DNA from: Thiotrichales bacterium
Lineage (GTDB): Bacteria > Pseudomonadota > Gammaproteobacteria > Francisellales > CACEW01
Direction: 5' to 3'
Assembly: GCA_947478525.1 (NCBI GenBank)
Contig: CANJVU010000001.1
Coordinates: forward strand, 62,001 to 126,000
DNA length: 64,000 bases
The position numbers and the translations under genes were made by a program. Under the pieces are notes generated by a model. The model had not been told where the DNA came from. It searched no databases and saw only the letters and a program-made list of their open reading frames with translations. Below, piece by piece: positions 1-7,332 of this stretch (position 1 is its first letter; every line of letters starts with the position of its first letter).

Positions 1-224
1 GCGGTATACATAAACCGGATAATTTCGGCAGGGGTATAATAAGCGGTTTTGCAAGAGGCTGTAATATTGTTAAATTCTTGCTCTGATAAGACTTGTTTGA
101 GATTGTTGTAATCCTCAGCACGCATTGATTTATGCAGGCCACCGTACCCGGTGTACTCTTTGAGGGAATCAATTTGCTGAGTTAATTTTAAAATAGCGAG
201 ATTTGTTTCGATTCTATTATTCAT
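1..224 (-). CDS. N-terminal fragment of a large methylase/helicase-like plasmid protein
   Basis: The gene starts at an ATG at 222-224 and runs off the left edge, so only about 74 residues are visible. The start is fixed by AAGGA eight bases upstream. The fragment contains LKEYTGYGGL (about residues 21-30) and AYYTPAEIIRFMY (about 61-73). This spacing of a Y-x-G-x-GGL box and an AYYTP box is typical of the N-terminus of very large plasmid and phage proteins that combine an N6-adenine methylase domain with an SF2 helicase (DarB-like antirestriction proteins and relatives). That family assignment is from memory of the motif; no catalytic motif lies in the window. It has its own promoter at 225-300, almost identical to that of the J-domain gene at 3015. 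Confidence 0.5.
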   Translation of the reverse strand, partial: MNNRIETNLAILKLTQQIDSLKEYTGYGGLHKSMRAEDYNNLKQVLSEQEFNNITASCKTAYYTPAEIIRFMYT

Positions 225-330
225 TGTCTTGTTCCTTTGTTGTTTACGATTGTCTGCTATGAGACAAGTACATTATGGCACATGACACTGAAATTGTCAA
301 ACAAAAAGATTAAATATTTTAACTTTTTTA
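225..330 (-). promoter_or_regulatory. Promoter and stem-loop leader of the gene starting at 224 (copy L1)
   Basis: On the minus strand, TTGACA (295-300) and CATAAT (272-277) are separated by 17 bases. The transcript start region carries the inverted repeat TTGTCT-n6-AGACAA (250-267), then CGTAAACAACAAAGGAA and the start codon. An imperfect A/T palindrome (303-329) sits immediately upstream of the -35 box. The whole unit is repeated in opposite orientation at 2908-3014. Confidence 0.75.
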
Positions 331-360
331 ACGGTATTTTCAAAAAGATATCGGGAGCAT

Positions 361-1212
361 CTATTGTTTTAATGCTGCGCTTTTAACGGCTTTTGGTTGA
401 TATGCTTTGATACGATCAACCAAAACCGGCAATTCAAACTTCTGAGCCATCTTGATCACTTCTTGCTGACTGTGGCCATGTTCAAGCAACTGCTTGCCCC
501 ACAGCAAAAAAATATCGTCAGCAGATAAGGCCGAACGTAACACATCCACTTTTTCGTGTGCGATTACTTCAATTGCAGAAGCAACCAGCCATTTACTCGG
601 TTCAAAATCACCCTTCGCCATCCCAGCCAGGGTTTCATATGATGGGGTTTTTAATTTATTAAAAAGCACCTTCGCCTGGTCACGCAATTTTTCAACTTTA
701 TTTTGAATAGATAGAAGCTCAGCAAACACCGCGCAGGTCTGAGAGGTCATATTGAGCTTGCTATATTCTGCAAATCCAAGATCGGTCAAAATCGATAATG
801 CTTTTTGCTTGTCATCGCCGTCAAGTTTCGCAGCAGCAATTTTTAACTGCTGAACAATAGTGGTAACGATGGGTTCGTAAATACTTAATGCCCCACCCTT
901 GGCATGACACAGCGCATCAATATCATCAATCGCTTGCGTTAATGTCACTGGAAGCCGTAAACGATAATCAATCAATTCCCGCAGTAACTCAGGATTCAAG
1001 ACTTTTTTAATTGCATCTAAATTTTCAATATAGTGCCTAAGCTCTGCCGCCTGATCTTGGTCTAACTTATCCCATCCATCAAATTGCGCAGGATCATCTA
1101 CGGGAAAAGTTCCGTAAGCATCTTGTGTTTGTCCCTTCCCAGAGGAATAAACGTAAACTCTGGGAGGTCTTTTTAAATTGTGCTTCATTTGCAAGATTAG
1201 GCGTTGCTTCAT
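361..1212 (-). CDS. Hypothetical plasmid protein, 283 aa
   Basis: I do not recognise a family. The protein is mostly charged and helical, with no signal peptide or membrane segment, so it is probably cytoplasmic. Its start overlaps the stop of the upstream gene by ATGA (1209-1212), so the two are almost certainly translated together and may act together. It is the last gene of that two-gene unit; the next promoter (225-300) begins a separate transcript. No catalytic motif stands out. A DNA-maintenance or plasmid-housekeeping role is suggested only by its neighbours. Confidence 0.7.
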   Translation of the reverse strand: MKQRLILQMKHNLKRPPRVYVYSSGKGQTQDAYGTFPVDDPAQFDGWDKLDQDQAAELRHYIENLDAIKKVLNPELLRELIDYRLRLPVTLTQAIDDIDALCHAKGGALSIYEPIVTTIVQQLKIAAAKLDGDDKQKALSILTDLGFAEYSKLNMTSQTCAVFAELLSIQNKVEKLRDQAKVLFNKLKTPSYETLAGMAKGDFEPSKWLVASAIEVIAHEKVDVLRSALSADDIFLLWGKQLLEHGHSQQEVIKMAQKFELPVLVDRIKAYQPKAVKSAALKQ

Positions 1213-2045
1213 TCGCTACCCTCAATAATATTGATTTTATAGTTACTGCCAGCATACTCAACCGCCAGCGCTTTAACTTCGCTCAGTTTATGGTATAGCT
1301 TATCAGTATGTAAATCTAAATAATAGCGACTTCCTTTATGTTTATAGCTGGAAGCGCAACGAAACGCAAGAATTGGCGTATTAATCACACCACCGATAAA
1401 TCGAGCATTAATTAAATCACTGTTCGACATGTGCGCCCCAATTCGGTGCGTTGCAAGCAATCCATGCTCAGTTAACACATACAGCGCATGTTTAGCGCCA
1501 AATTTTTGATCTCTGAGGTAGAAGGCATATTTAACCCCTGATATTTTGATGATCCACTGGCGCGTTTTTCTAAGTGCATTTAAACCATGATCCCAAGTAC
1601 AAACAGGCTTACAACCTTGATAAATCGGCATTACTTTATGCTGACCATGTATTGCAATTAGATTATTAACTTGCGCATCAAAAACAGATTTTTGTTGCCG
1701 GTGAGCTTCCAACAAGACATCAAGCGCCTGTAAGCCCTGGATTAACTGCTTAATTCCCCGACTACGATCTGAGGCTAAATGGTTAATGTCTATTTTTGCT
1801 CTATAAAAAGGATAACACTCTGCTTTGCGCAACTCCCTACAAAGTACTGGATAATGAATCAATTTATCGGCGTTCAATTGGGCATTACCTACAAAATCCA
1901 AAATATCCAGGTTGGCACAGATATAACTTTCTTCTGCGACCTGCTGGGGTTGATTACGGCTTCTAATATTTGCCCTAAGTACATCATCAAAATTGAAAGC
2001 ATGTTCTAAGTTCAAATGTGAGGTTACAGCATTGAGGGTAATCAT
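1209..2045 (-). CDS. Hypothetical plasmid protein, 278 aa
   Basis: Unknown family. The start MITLNA at 2045 is preferred because AGGA lies seven bases upstream; a second ATG at 2051 is too close to that site, and a longer reading (to 2108) would run through the promoter. The C-terminal half is rich in aromatic and basic residues (for example FYLRDQKFGAKHALYVL and SRYYLDLHTDKLYHKL), compatible with a compact nucleic-acid or protein-binding fold, but this is a guess. It has its own leader (2052-2114) of the type shared by four genes in this region and is coupled by a 4-bp overlap to the next gene. Confidence 0.7.
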   Translation of the reverse strand: MITLNAVTSHLNLEHAFNFDDVLRANIRSRNQPQQVAEESYICANLDILDFVGNAQLNADKLIHYPVLCRELRKAECYPFYRAKIDINHLASDRSRGIKQLIQGLQALDVLLEAHRQQKSVFDAQVNNLIAIHGQHKVMPIYQGCKPVCTWDHGLNALRKTRQWIIKISGVKYAFYLRDQKFGAKHALYVLTEHGLLATHRIGAHMSNSDLINARFIGGVINTPILAFRCASSYKHKGSRYYLDLHTDKLYHKLSEVKALAVEYAGSNYKINIIEGSE

Positions 2046-2051
2046 ATTCAT

Positions 2052-2114
2052 TTCCTTTTGTTGTTTACGATTTGCCATTGTTGGCAATACAATATTTTTA
2101 CTTTTCAACTCAAA
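2052..2114 (-). promoter_or_regulatory. Promoter and stem-loop leader of the 1209-2045 gene (copy L3)
   Basis: On the minus strand a weak -35 (TTTGAG or TTGAGT, 2108-2114) and a -10 TGTATT (2086-2091) precede the inverted repeat TTGCCA-n4-TGGCAA (2072-2087) and then ATCGTAAACAACAAAAGGAA. The arrangement matches copy L4 at 2818-2888. The repeat overlaps the -10 box, so it could be an operator or a 5'-terminal RNA hairpin. Confidence 0.55.
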
Positions 2115-2116
2115 AC

Positions 2117-2148
2117 AAAGTGAGAAAGGTTTTACCCTCTCTCACTTT
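2117..2148 (-). terminator. Probable terminator after the 2152-2817 gene
   Basis: AAAGTGAGA (2117-2125) pairs perfectly with TCTCACTTT (2140-2148) around a 14-base loop. It begins four bases after the stop codon of the minus-strand gene, and the minus-strand tail is T-rich (GTTTTGAG). The tail is short, so termination may be partial. Confidence 0.55.
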
Positions 2149-2151
2149 TGG

Positions 2152-2817
2152 CTAATCTTCTGATGGCTGTGGGTATAGATCATCACAAAGACACTCGATC
2201 ACATCCCAATTGATCCCAAGCTCAGCATTATGATTTTCTTTTATCACCTGCAACACATGACTGGCCTGCTCATCACTTAAATTTTCGCGAATTGATTGGA
2301 CATCTTCAATATGCCAAGTAATAGTAATACTCTTTTGTAGTGGTGGTTTTGCAGGTTTTAAATCACAGGGCAGCTTTTCCGCTTTCGCCAATAAAAACTT
2401 AAAAGATTCATACCAGTGCTTAGCCACAAAATAATTACCATCATCGGTATGCAAATTCGTGTGCAACAGCTTTAAATTGAAAACCAATTTTTCCCACCCT
2501 ATTAATGGCGCCTTATCCTCATAATATTCGGCAATTTCCATTTCTTCTTGAACATCCAAGACATTCAGTTTTTCAAGATATTGCGCGGAATAAGCCACTT
2601 CAGCCCCTATTGCAAGAGAGAAAAACATTTTCAGTAAAAAGCTTCTTATCGCAATATGCTGTATATCAAGACTCAGAGAATGATTAGCTGGCCATTTAGC
2701 AATGCTTTGAAAATAAGGGTCGTCTTTTAAAATAGCCGCTATTTCTTTTGTGTACTGGTTGCTGAGCTCAATTGCCCAATAAAAAATTTCACGTGATTTT
2801 AAGTGTGTGACTAACAT
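2152..2817 (-). CDS. Hypothetical plasmid protein, 221 aa
   Basis: Unknown family; helical and acidic, no signal peptide. The start at 2817 has AGGA about nine bases upstream. The N-terminal 60 residues contain a hydrophobic helix (SFLLKMFFSLAIGAEVA) that is more likely buried in a helical bundle than membrane-spanning. It has its own sigma70-type promoter (2860-2888) with the shared stem-loop leader and is followed at once by a hairpin terminator (2117-2148), so it is probably monocistronic. Nothing in the sequence suggests a specific activity. Confidence 0.65.
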   Translation of the reverse strand: MLVTHLKSREIFYWAIELSNQYTKEIAAILKDDPYFQSIAKWPANHSLSLDIQHIAIRSFLLKMFFSLAIGAEVAYSAQYLEKLNVLDVQEEMEIAEYYEDKAPLIGWEKLVFNLKLLHTNLHTDDGNYFVAKHWYESFKFLLAKAEKLPCDLKPAKPPLQKSITITWHIEDVQSIRENLSDEQASHVLQVIKENHNAELGINWDVIECLCDDLYPQPSED

Positions 2818-2888
2818 GATTAAGTTTCCTTTTGTTGTTTACGATTTGCCAGTATCGGCAATATAGAGTCTACCACATTTTCAAGCAA
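2818..2888 (-). promoter_or_regulatory. Promoter and stem-loop leader of the 2152-2817 gene (copy L4)
   Basis: Minus-strand TTGCTT (2883-2888) and TATATT (2860-2865) are separated by 17 bases. The inverted repeat TTGCC-n6-GGCAA (2846-2861) overlaps the -10 box, followed by ATCGTAAACAACAAAAGGAA before the start codon. The architecture is the same as L1-L3. Confidence 0.65.
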
Positions 2889-2907
2889 AAGCAAGAAAAT
2901 ATTCTTT

Positions 2908-3014
2908 AAAAAAGATTAAATATTTTAATCTTTTTTCTTGACAACCTGAAAATCATATGTCATAATGCACTTGTCTCATAGCAGACAATCGTAAACAACA
3001 AAGGAATCAAGACA
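2908..3014 (+). promoter_or_regulatory. Promoter and stem-loop leader of the J-domain gene (copy L2)
   Basis: TTGACA (2938-2943) and CATAAT (2961-2966) have a 17-base spacer. Upstream is a near-perfect 13-bp A/T palindrome (2908-2936); downstream TTGTCT-n6-AGACAA (2971-2988) and CGTAAACAACAAAGGAA lead to the start codon. It is almost identical to L1 (225-330) in inverted orientation. Confidence 0.8.
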
Positions 3015-3506
3015 ATGAACAAGTATGACGCTTTATTAATCCTCGGCCTAACCGGCAAAGTATCCAACAACGATATCAAATTAGCCTATCGGCGCAAAGC
3101 CGCAGAGTTTCACCCAGACCGTAACCCCACAGGTGCTGAAATCATGAAAATGATCAATGCCGCCTATGAATTAGTTCAAAACGAAGATCAAATAGAAGTT
3201 TTTGCCAATGCCACCATGGCACAATACCCTGCTGAATTATCTGCTGCCTTGATGGCAATCAAAGGGCTAGGACTCTTTATTGAAGTATGCGGCTTGTGGG
3301 TATGGGTCAGTGGCGAAACCAAATTACACAAAGACAATTTAAAATCCGCTGGCTATCACTGGTCAAATCCTAAAAAAATGTGGTACTACCGCCCCGAACA
3401 ACACAAATCAAAAAAGCATGATGGCACTACCTGGAGCATGGACAAAATCAGAGAATCCTTCGGTACTGTCAAAGTAGAAGAACAGACTCACTACTTAGCC
3501 GCGTAA
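3015..3506 (+). CDS. J-domain (DnaJ-like) protein with extra C-terminal domain
   Basis: Residues 1-60 form a short J domain: helix II YRRKAAEFHPDRNP with the HPD triad at 33-35, which is the part that stimulates DnaK-type Hsp70 ATPase. There is no Gly/Phe region or zinc finger, so this is a class-C-like J protein. Residues about 85-150 form a separate domain with WVWVSGETKLHK and KKMWYYRPE, a Trp/Tyr-rich unit known from many plasmid-borne DnaJ-like proteins, function unknown. The gene leads a plus-strand series of four (3015-5049) and is driven by the strong promoter at 2938-2966. A role in plasmid replication or conjugation through host DnaK is plausible but not shown by the sequence. Confidence 0.85.
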   Translation: MNKYDALLILGLTGKVSNNDIKLAYRRKAAEFHPDRNPTGAEIMKMINAAYELVQNEDQIEVFANATMAQYPAELSAALMAIKGLGLFIEVCGLWVWVSGETKLHKDNLKSAGYHWSNPKKMWYYRPEQHKSKKHDGTTWSMDKIRESFGTVKVEEQTHYLAA

Positions 3507-3520
3507 TTTAACACCATATC

Positions 3521-3538
3521 AGCGCCCACCAGGGCGCT
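3521..3538 (+). other. Intergenic hairpin
   Basis: AGCGCCC (3521-3527) pairs with GGGCGCT (3532-3538) over a 4-base loop. It lies between the J-domain gene and the next gene. It lacks a T-tract, so mRNA processing or partial attenuation is more likely than full termination. Confidence 0.45.
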
Positions 3539-3566
3539 ATTAAAACCACATACAAGGAATAAAATC

Positions 3567-3794
3567 ATGAAAATCTCAAACAACATCATTAATAGTATTG
3601 CGCAAACCATCGCAACAGATTCATACCCAAAACATCAAGCAAGTCGTGAAGTACTTCAAACTTGGTACGCCCTACCCGATACGAGCAAAAACCATATCGA
3701 CAATTTATTTGCGCGCATCATGGGTACGACATTCAGCGATATTGTAGAAAAGCACCAAGCACTTAATCAACCACTGCCACTTTTGGCCGTATAG
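3567..3794 (+). CDS. Small hypothetical protein, 75 aa
   Basis: Preceded by AAGGA about eight bases upstream of the ATG. The protein is helical with no recognisable motif, signal peptide or membrane segment. It stands 11 bases before the next gene and in the same orientation as the J-domain gene, so it is probably co-transcribed. The reading frame is supported by the ribosome site and tight packing rather than by homology. Confidence 0.6.
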   Translation: MKISNNIINSIAQTIATDSYPKHQASREVLQTWYALPDTSKNHIDNLFARIMGTTFSDIVEKHQALNQPLPLLAV

Positions 3795-3805
3795 GAGAAG
3801 CCACC

Positions 3806-4072
3806 ATGAAAAACACACATATCAAAATTGTCTGGAGCCAAAACGCCACTTTGCACAAGGCTTCAATTGAGGCTTGCGGTGCAAAAGCAAAAATCTTTAA
3901 CAGCGACATCGGCATTAAAAAAATTCTAGCCACCGCCAAAAAGATCGGCAAGAACACGGAAAAAGAAATAACTAAGATACTGGCATCGGTTGATCACGAG
4001 GTTTTTATATTTACCTGCATCAATGGCCAATGTGATGCGCTCGTTAATTTTTTTCAAACAACCCAAATTTAG
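3806..4072 (+). CDS. Small hypothetical protein, 88 aa
   Basis: AGGAG stands nine bases before the ATG at 3806. The protein is basic and Ile/Lys-rich with no motif I recognise. It is packed between two genes with gaps of 11 bases, and its neighbours on both sides have similarly strong ribosome sites, so it belongs to the 3015-5049 transcript. Function unknown. Confidence 0.6.
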   Translation: MKNTHIKIVWSQNATLHKASIEACGAKAKIFNSDIGIKKILATAKKIGKNTEKEITKILASVDHEVFIFTCINGQCDALVNFFQTTQI

Positions 4073-4083
4073 GAGCCCCCACC

Positions 4084-5049
4084 ATGCGTAACGTAACCGC
4101 ACAAATTATTTCAACCAGCAATAAATTTTTAAATCGATTTGCCACTGACCAAGCTGACTTTGCCCGGCAATACTCCGCTGATGTTTACTACGTTGAAAAG
4201 CATTTTAATTGCCCAAATGAAATCAGAGATGTTTTAGCGATTGCCTGCAAAACTAAAAATCCAAACTATCCAGAAACCACCGACATTGAAATTACAGATG
4301 GTGACGAAAGTCATTTTTTTACCCTTCGTGATTGGCAATGCCCAGAGTTTGAAAAATTCCTCACAACGCTGGACACTGAAAAACAAAATGGTCTTTATAA
4401 GTCGATTTCACTTTTTGGGTATACGATTGAAATATCAATAGACCATAACCCACCAAATCCAATAAATAAAATTGATAACATTGGCAAAATGGTATGCTAC
4501 CACCCAACCTATTTTTTAGGTGATCGGCATGATTTTGGCACCGACCCTGACGCCTATCATTTCTGGGAAGACCTCAAGGCAGAAATCAGCAACACGCACG
4601 ACACCGACTTAATCATACCGCTTTATTTATCAAACGATGATGGCTTAAAAATTCACACAACCAAAATCACCAAGGAGCAATATTTGCCAATCGTCGGTTT
4701 TGTTTATACCCCACAATCCAAAATCATCGAGATACAAAACGACAAGAGGTTAAAAGACGTTGATAACTTCATTAAAAAAAGTTGGGCAGATGAAATAAAG
4801 CAATACAATCATTACTTAAAAGGCGAATGCTATCAGTACCAAGTTTATGAGAAAAGCAGAAAAGTAGTTAATTCATGTAATGGCTTTTATGGTGACGACT
4901 TTGAAAAAAACGGGTTAATGGAGAGTGCCATTTTATCAATTGGCAAGTACCGGAACCAATCACGAAAAAACCGCCTGGAGAAAATTAAAACCTTCATAAA
5001 ACACGGCGTACCTCTGGAAATCAGAAACCAGTATTGTTTAGCCCATTAA
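4084..5049 (+). CDS. Plasmid/phage-type conserved hypothetical protein, 321 aa
   Basis: The central part (about residues 130-220) reads NIGKMVCYHPTYFLGDRHDF, then LIIPLYLSNDDGLKIHT, then VGFVYTPQSKI. This order (a D/N-lined 'G-M-x-C-x-H / LGD-x-HD / I-x-PLYL / VGF-x-Y' pattern) is one I recognise from conserved hypothetical proteins of plasmids and phages of many phyla; their function is unknown to me. The charged C-terminus ends in a short basic helix. The start has AGGAG upstream. It is the last gene of its transcript and is followed 11 bases later by the hairpin terminator at 5061-5102. Confidence 0.7.
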   Translation: MRNVTAQIISTSNKFLNRFATDQADFARQYSADVYYVEKHFNCPNEIRDVLAIACKTKNPNYPETTDIEITDGDESHFFTLRDWQCPEFEKFLTTLDTEKQNGLYKSISLFGYTIEISIDHNPPNPINKIDNIGKMVCYHPTYFLGDRHDFGTDPDAYHFWEDLKAEISNTHDTDLIIPLYLSNDDGLKIHTTKITKEQYLPIVGFVYTPQSKIIEIQNDKRLKDVDNFIKKSWADEIKQYNHYLKGECYQYQVYEKSRKVVNSCNGFYGDDFEKNGLMESAILSIGKYRNQSRKNRLEKIKTFIKHGVPLEIRNQYCLAH

Positions 5050-5060
5050 ATCATTAAAAA

Positions 5061-5102
5061 AATAAAGCGAGCCGTTATCATCCGTGATAGGCTCGCTTTA
5101 TT
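5061..5102. terminator. Bidirectional intrinsic terminator
   Basis: A perfect 13-bp stem, AATAAAGCGAGCC (5061-5073) with GGCTCGCTTTATT (5090-5102), contains a second inner stem TATCA/TGATA. It sits between convergent genes. The T-tract is strong for minus-strand transcription (after the 5120-5317 gene) and weaker for plus-strand transcription. Confidence 0.85.
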
Positions 5103-5119
5103 CGTTTTCGCGCGATCAG

Positions 5120-5317
5120 CTATTTTTTAATAGCCTGGATTGCTGCGACAATTTCCTCGTCAGAGAGATCACCATAACCCGCTTTCTCAAGCGCAGTTAA
5201 TAGCGTTTCCCGCTTTTTCAATAACAACTGTTTTCGTTGTTTTACAACTTCATCCAGCTGCTGCTTTAGATCAATTTCCTTTTGATCCAGTTTTTTGATT
5301 TTTTCCTCGATAGTCAT
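5120..5317 (-). CDS. Small coiled-coil protein, relaxosome (TraD/MobD-like) candidate
   Basis: The start MTIEEKIKK at 5317 is chosen because AAGGAAAA lies just upstream; a longer frame to 5353 would begin inside the promoter. Residues 1-38 are a heptad-rich Lys/Glu/Gln coiled coil; residues 40-65 (LTALEKAGYGDLSDEEIVAA) resemble the C-terminus of small conjugal-transfer TraD/MobD-type accessory proteins. Those are short cytoplasmic relaxosome components encoded beside oriT. The position next to a repeat-rich non-coding region and a ribbon-helix-helix gene fits that role. The resemblance is short and should be treated as a hypothesis. Confidence 0.6.
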   Translation of the reverse strand: MTIEEKIKKLDQKEIDLKQQLDEVVKQRKQLLLKKRETLLTALEKAGYGDLSDEEIVAAIQAIKK

Positions 5318-5359
5318 AACGATTTTCCTTGTGTTGTTAGTTATGACCCCCACAAAAAA

Positions 5360-5388
5360 ATACTATCAAAACGCCACAAAAAAATCAA
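5360..5388 (-). promoter_or_regulatory. Sigma70-type promoter for the 5120-5317 gene
   Basis: Minus-strand TTGATT (5383-5388) and TAGTAT (5360-5365) with a 17-base spacer, about 43 bases before the start codon. Confidence 0.55.
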
Positions 5389-5600
5389 GAGAAATGAAAT
5401 AAAAAACTCAGTCGCCGTATGGCTCCAACAGAAAAATAGACCCCAAACGCAAACCCATCAATCAGACACTCAGAGAATGGAAAAAATATGATAATAACAA
5501 AAGCTTTATCACACCCCACGCATTCCATGCAAAAAGATAAAATTGAGTAGTGGCAAGGATTACAGGGTGTCTTTACACTTTTGTCGGAAATTTCCAACCT

Positions 5601-5786
5601 TGTGCCACAGTGCCACAACTGTGTCACAATCATTAGGTTACCGGGCTTACAAAGGAGTTTTCCTCGATTTGTGTCACACTTGTAGCACAATCTAACGCCT
5701 TTAAAACCAATCCATGTGCCACGCTATAAGCACAAAAATAAATCAGATTTTAAGCATCTTTTCCACTTGTGTCACATTTGTGACAC
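5601..5786. repeat. Cluster of TGTGYCAC-type sites; candidate operator, iteron or oriT region
   Basis: Within the 490-bp non-coding stretch 5354-5841 there are seven close variants of TGTG(T/C)CAC: 5601-5608, 5609-5616 (AGTGCCAC), 5620-5627, 5670-5677, 5715-5722, 5768-5775 and 5779-5786 (TGTGACAC). The motif is nearly self-complementary (GTGACAC/GTGTCAC). The last two sites overlap where the -35 region of the following ribbon-helix-helix gene would lie, upstream of a GATAAT-like -10 (5808-5813). Binding by that protein is the simplest reading; I saw no other gene in this stretch. Confidence 0.65.
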
Positions 5787-5841
5787 GTGTAAAATAGGAG
5801 TACCTACGATAATAGTATTAACCAAAACTGGGAGAAATACC

Positions 5842-6204
5842 ATGAGTACAGAACACATTACGATACGACTTGAAAAATCATTATTGGAACAAATCGATGG
5901 TTTCTCAAAAGCCAAAAATCTATCTCGTTCTAACGCCATTCAGCACTTGCTTGATTTAGGGCTTAAGCTCAATAATATTCAAGAAAATAACTCTACTGAA
6001 TTTGACCAAGATATTCAGATGATGACCATTGAAAATTGGCTCCTTTCAGCGCAGATACATCAGATGTTGCAAAGCAAAATGGATAAAACAATTCTGGCGG
6101 AAATGCCCAAAAAGTTTAGGGAAATATTCTCCTCCAAGTACCCCGATGCTTTTGCAAAATATACTGCTTTTGCAGAAACCGAAGATCTGAAAAAGAAAAA
6201 GTAA
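5842..6204 (+). CDS. Ribbon-helix-helix DNA-binding protein, 120 aa
   Basis: The start MSTEHITIRLEKS (5842) has GGGAGA seven bases upstream; extending to 5716 would translate the repeat region. Residues 4-45 have the RHH pattern: a strand EHITIRLE, then two helices (LLEQIDGFSKAKNLSRSNAI) ending in a hydrophobic LLDLGLKL. RHH dimers insert the paired strand in the major groove and bind tandem or palindromic sites, which fits the TGTGYCAC cluster immediately upstream. The C-terminal 70 residues are helical and end in a Lys cluster; no toxin partner follows. Possible roles are autorepressor, TraY-like relaxosome protein or plasmid partition regulator. Confidence 0.75.
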   Translation: MSTEHITIRLEKSLLEQIDGFSKAKNLSRSNAIQHLLDLGLKLNNIQENNSTEFDQDIQMMTIENWLLSAQIHQMLQSKMDKTILAEMPKKFREIFSSKYPDAFAKYTAFAETEDLKKKK

Positions 6205-6219
6205 TCACAGCATTGGGCA

Positions 6220-7227
6220 TTATTCTTTGATATCCAAAGATAAATTTAAATCACAGTAGGACACCATACTATCGGGTGTTTTAGAAAGTTTATTTGCCTC
6301 TTTGATCATCCCTACTAATGCCTTCAAGTCTTCATTATGATGGCCACACAAAATATGATAAAGAGTCTCGTAAAAAATTTTGTGGGTTTTGTAAACGTGC
6401 TTTATTAGATCGCTAATGTTGAACGTAAATATCCCCTGGCTTGAGATACCCTTTTTTCTAAATTCATTGTAGTAATAAAACAAGAAGTTTTGATCCTTCA
6501 GTAAAGTCTCAATTTCACCTTTACTGATCGCTGAGAGCTTTTTATACGAACCACATCTTAATCTTATTTCCTCTTCAATTTTTTGAACTTCTTCAGGACT
6601 ATAGTACTCCACCTTGTATAAATTCTCTTTTAGCATCCTCAAACGAATGGTTAACTGGTCAAAGTAAAAAGCATCCAAAGGTAGTTTTTTCTCTTTGAAT
6701 ATTTTCTTCTTTTCCAACAATTCGTAATCACAAATTAAATAGGCTTTATTGATTTCTCCTTTCGAAGTATTGGCCTGAAAATGAAAGAAACCAAACAGCA
6801 TATCGCCTGCATGTATAACAACATTCCTCAGGGCATCCAACCACTTATATAAGTCGCCCTGATTAATTGTTTCGGTTAACAATTTTTTATACTGCAACTG
6901 CTCTATTTCATACTGGCTGATTAACTTATCAGTGATGTTGCCAGCTTTAGTCGTTTTAACAATGTTATTTTTTAGAAACTCCCTAAGCTCATACAGAGCA
7001 GAGAGCAGAGATTTTAACAATAATTCGGCTCTTAAAGAATGATATTCATCATGTATTAAATTTGGCTGTGATGGTAATTTTTGTGCCAAATTTTCCATAA
7101 AAATCTCATAGTCTTTCCACGCCAGGTTGAGGCATTTAATTTTTTTATTGAACACAATGATATGGCTCACCAATCCCAATTGTTTCTTAAGTTCTATCAT
7201 TAATTTCACTTGGCTATCATGATTCAT
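6220..7227 (-). CDS. Putative HEPN-type (Rx4H) protein paired with a helicase
   Basis: The start ATG at 7227 has AAAGGTG upstream; a TTG at 7290 is less likely. The 335-residue protein is almost all helical. Residues 129-142 read WLDALRNVVIHAGD, in which R134-N-x3-H139 matches the Rx4H active-site motif of HEPN ribonucleases. HEPN domains are common in toxins and defence proteins, where they cleave RNA. The N-terminal helices before it and long charged helices after it match no family I know. It lies 105 bp downstream of a UPF1-like helicase on the same strand, with no clear terminator between, so the two are probably one operon. The motif is short; the HEPN call is an inference. Confidence 0.55.
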   Translation of the reverse strand: MNHDSQVKLMIELKKQLGLVSHIIVFNKKIKCLNLAWKDYEIFMENLAQKLPSQPNLIHDEYHSLRAELLLKSLLSALYELREFLKNNIVKTTKAGNITDKLISQYEIEQLQYKKLLTETINQGDLYKWLDALRNVVIHAGDMLFGFFHFQANTSKGEINKAYLICDYELLEKKKIFKEKKLPLDAFYFDQLTIRLRMLKENLYKVEYYSPEEVQKIEEEIRLRCGSYKKLSAISKGEIETLLKDQNFLFYYYNEFRKKGISSQGIFTFNISDLIKHVYKTHKIFYETLYHILCGHHNEDLKALVGMIKEANKLSKTPDSMVSYCDLNLSLDIKE

Positions 7228-7332
7228 AGCATCACCTTTATGTTCCTTGGCGATAACAACCACATTGTTATCTTTTTTACAATTACCCAACCCTGAAATA
7301 CGTAAAACTTATGCGGACATTTTACTGCTTAC

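Noticed and set aside
5385-5690. Minus-strand frame of 101 codons in the TGTGYCAC region
   Set aside because: Its Cys/His content comes from the repeats; no ribosome site, and it crosses the promoter of the 5120-5317 gene.
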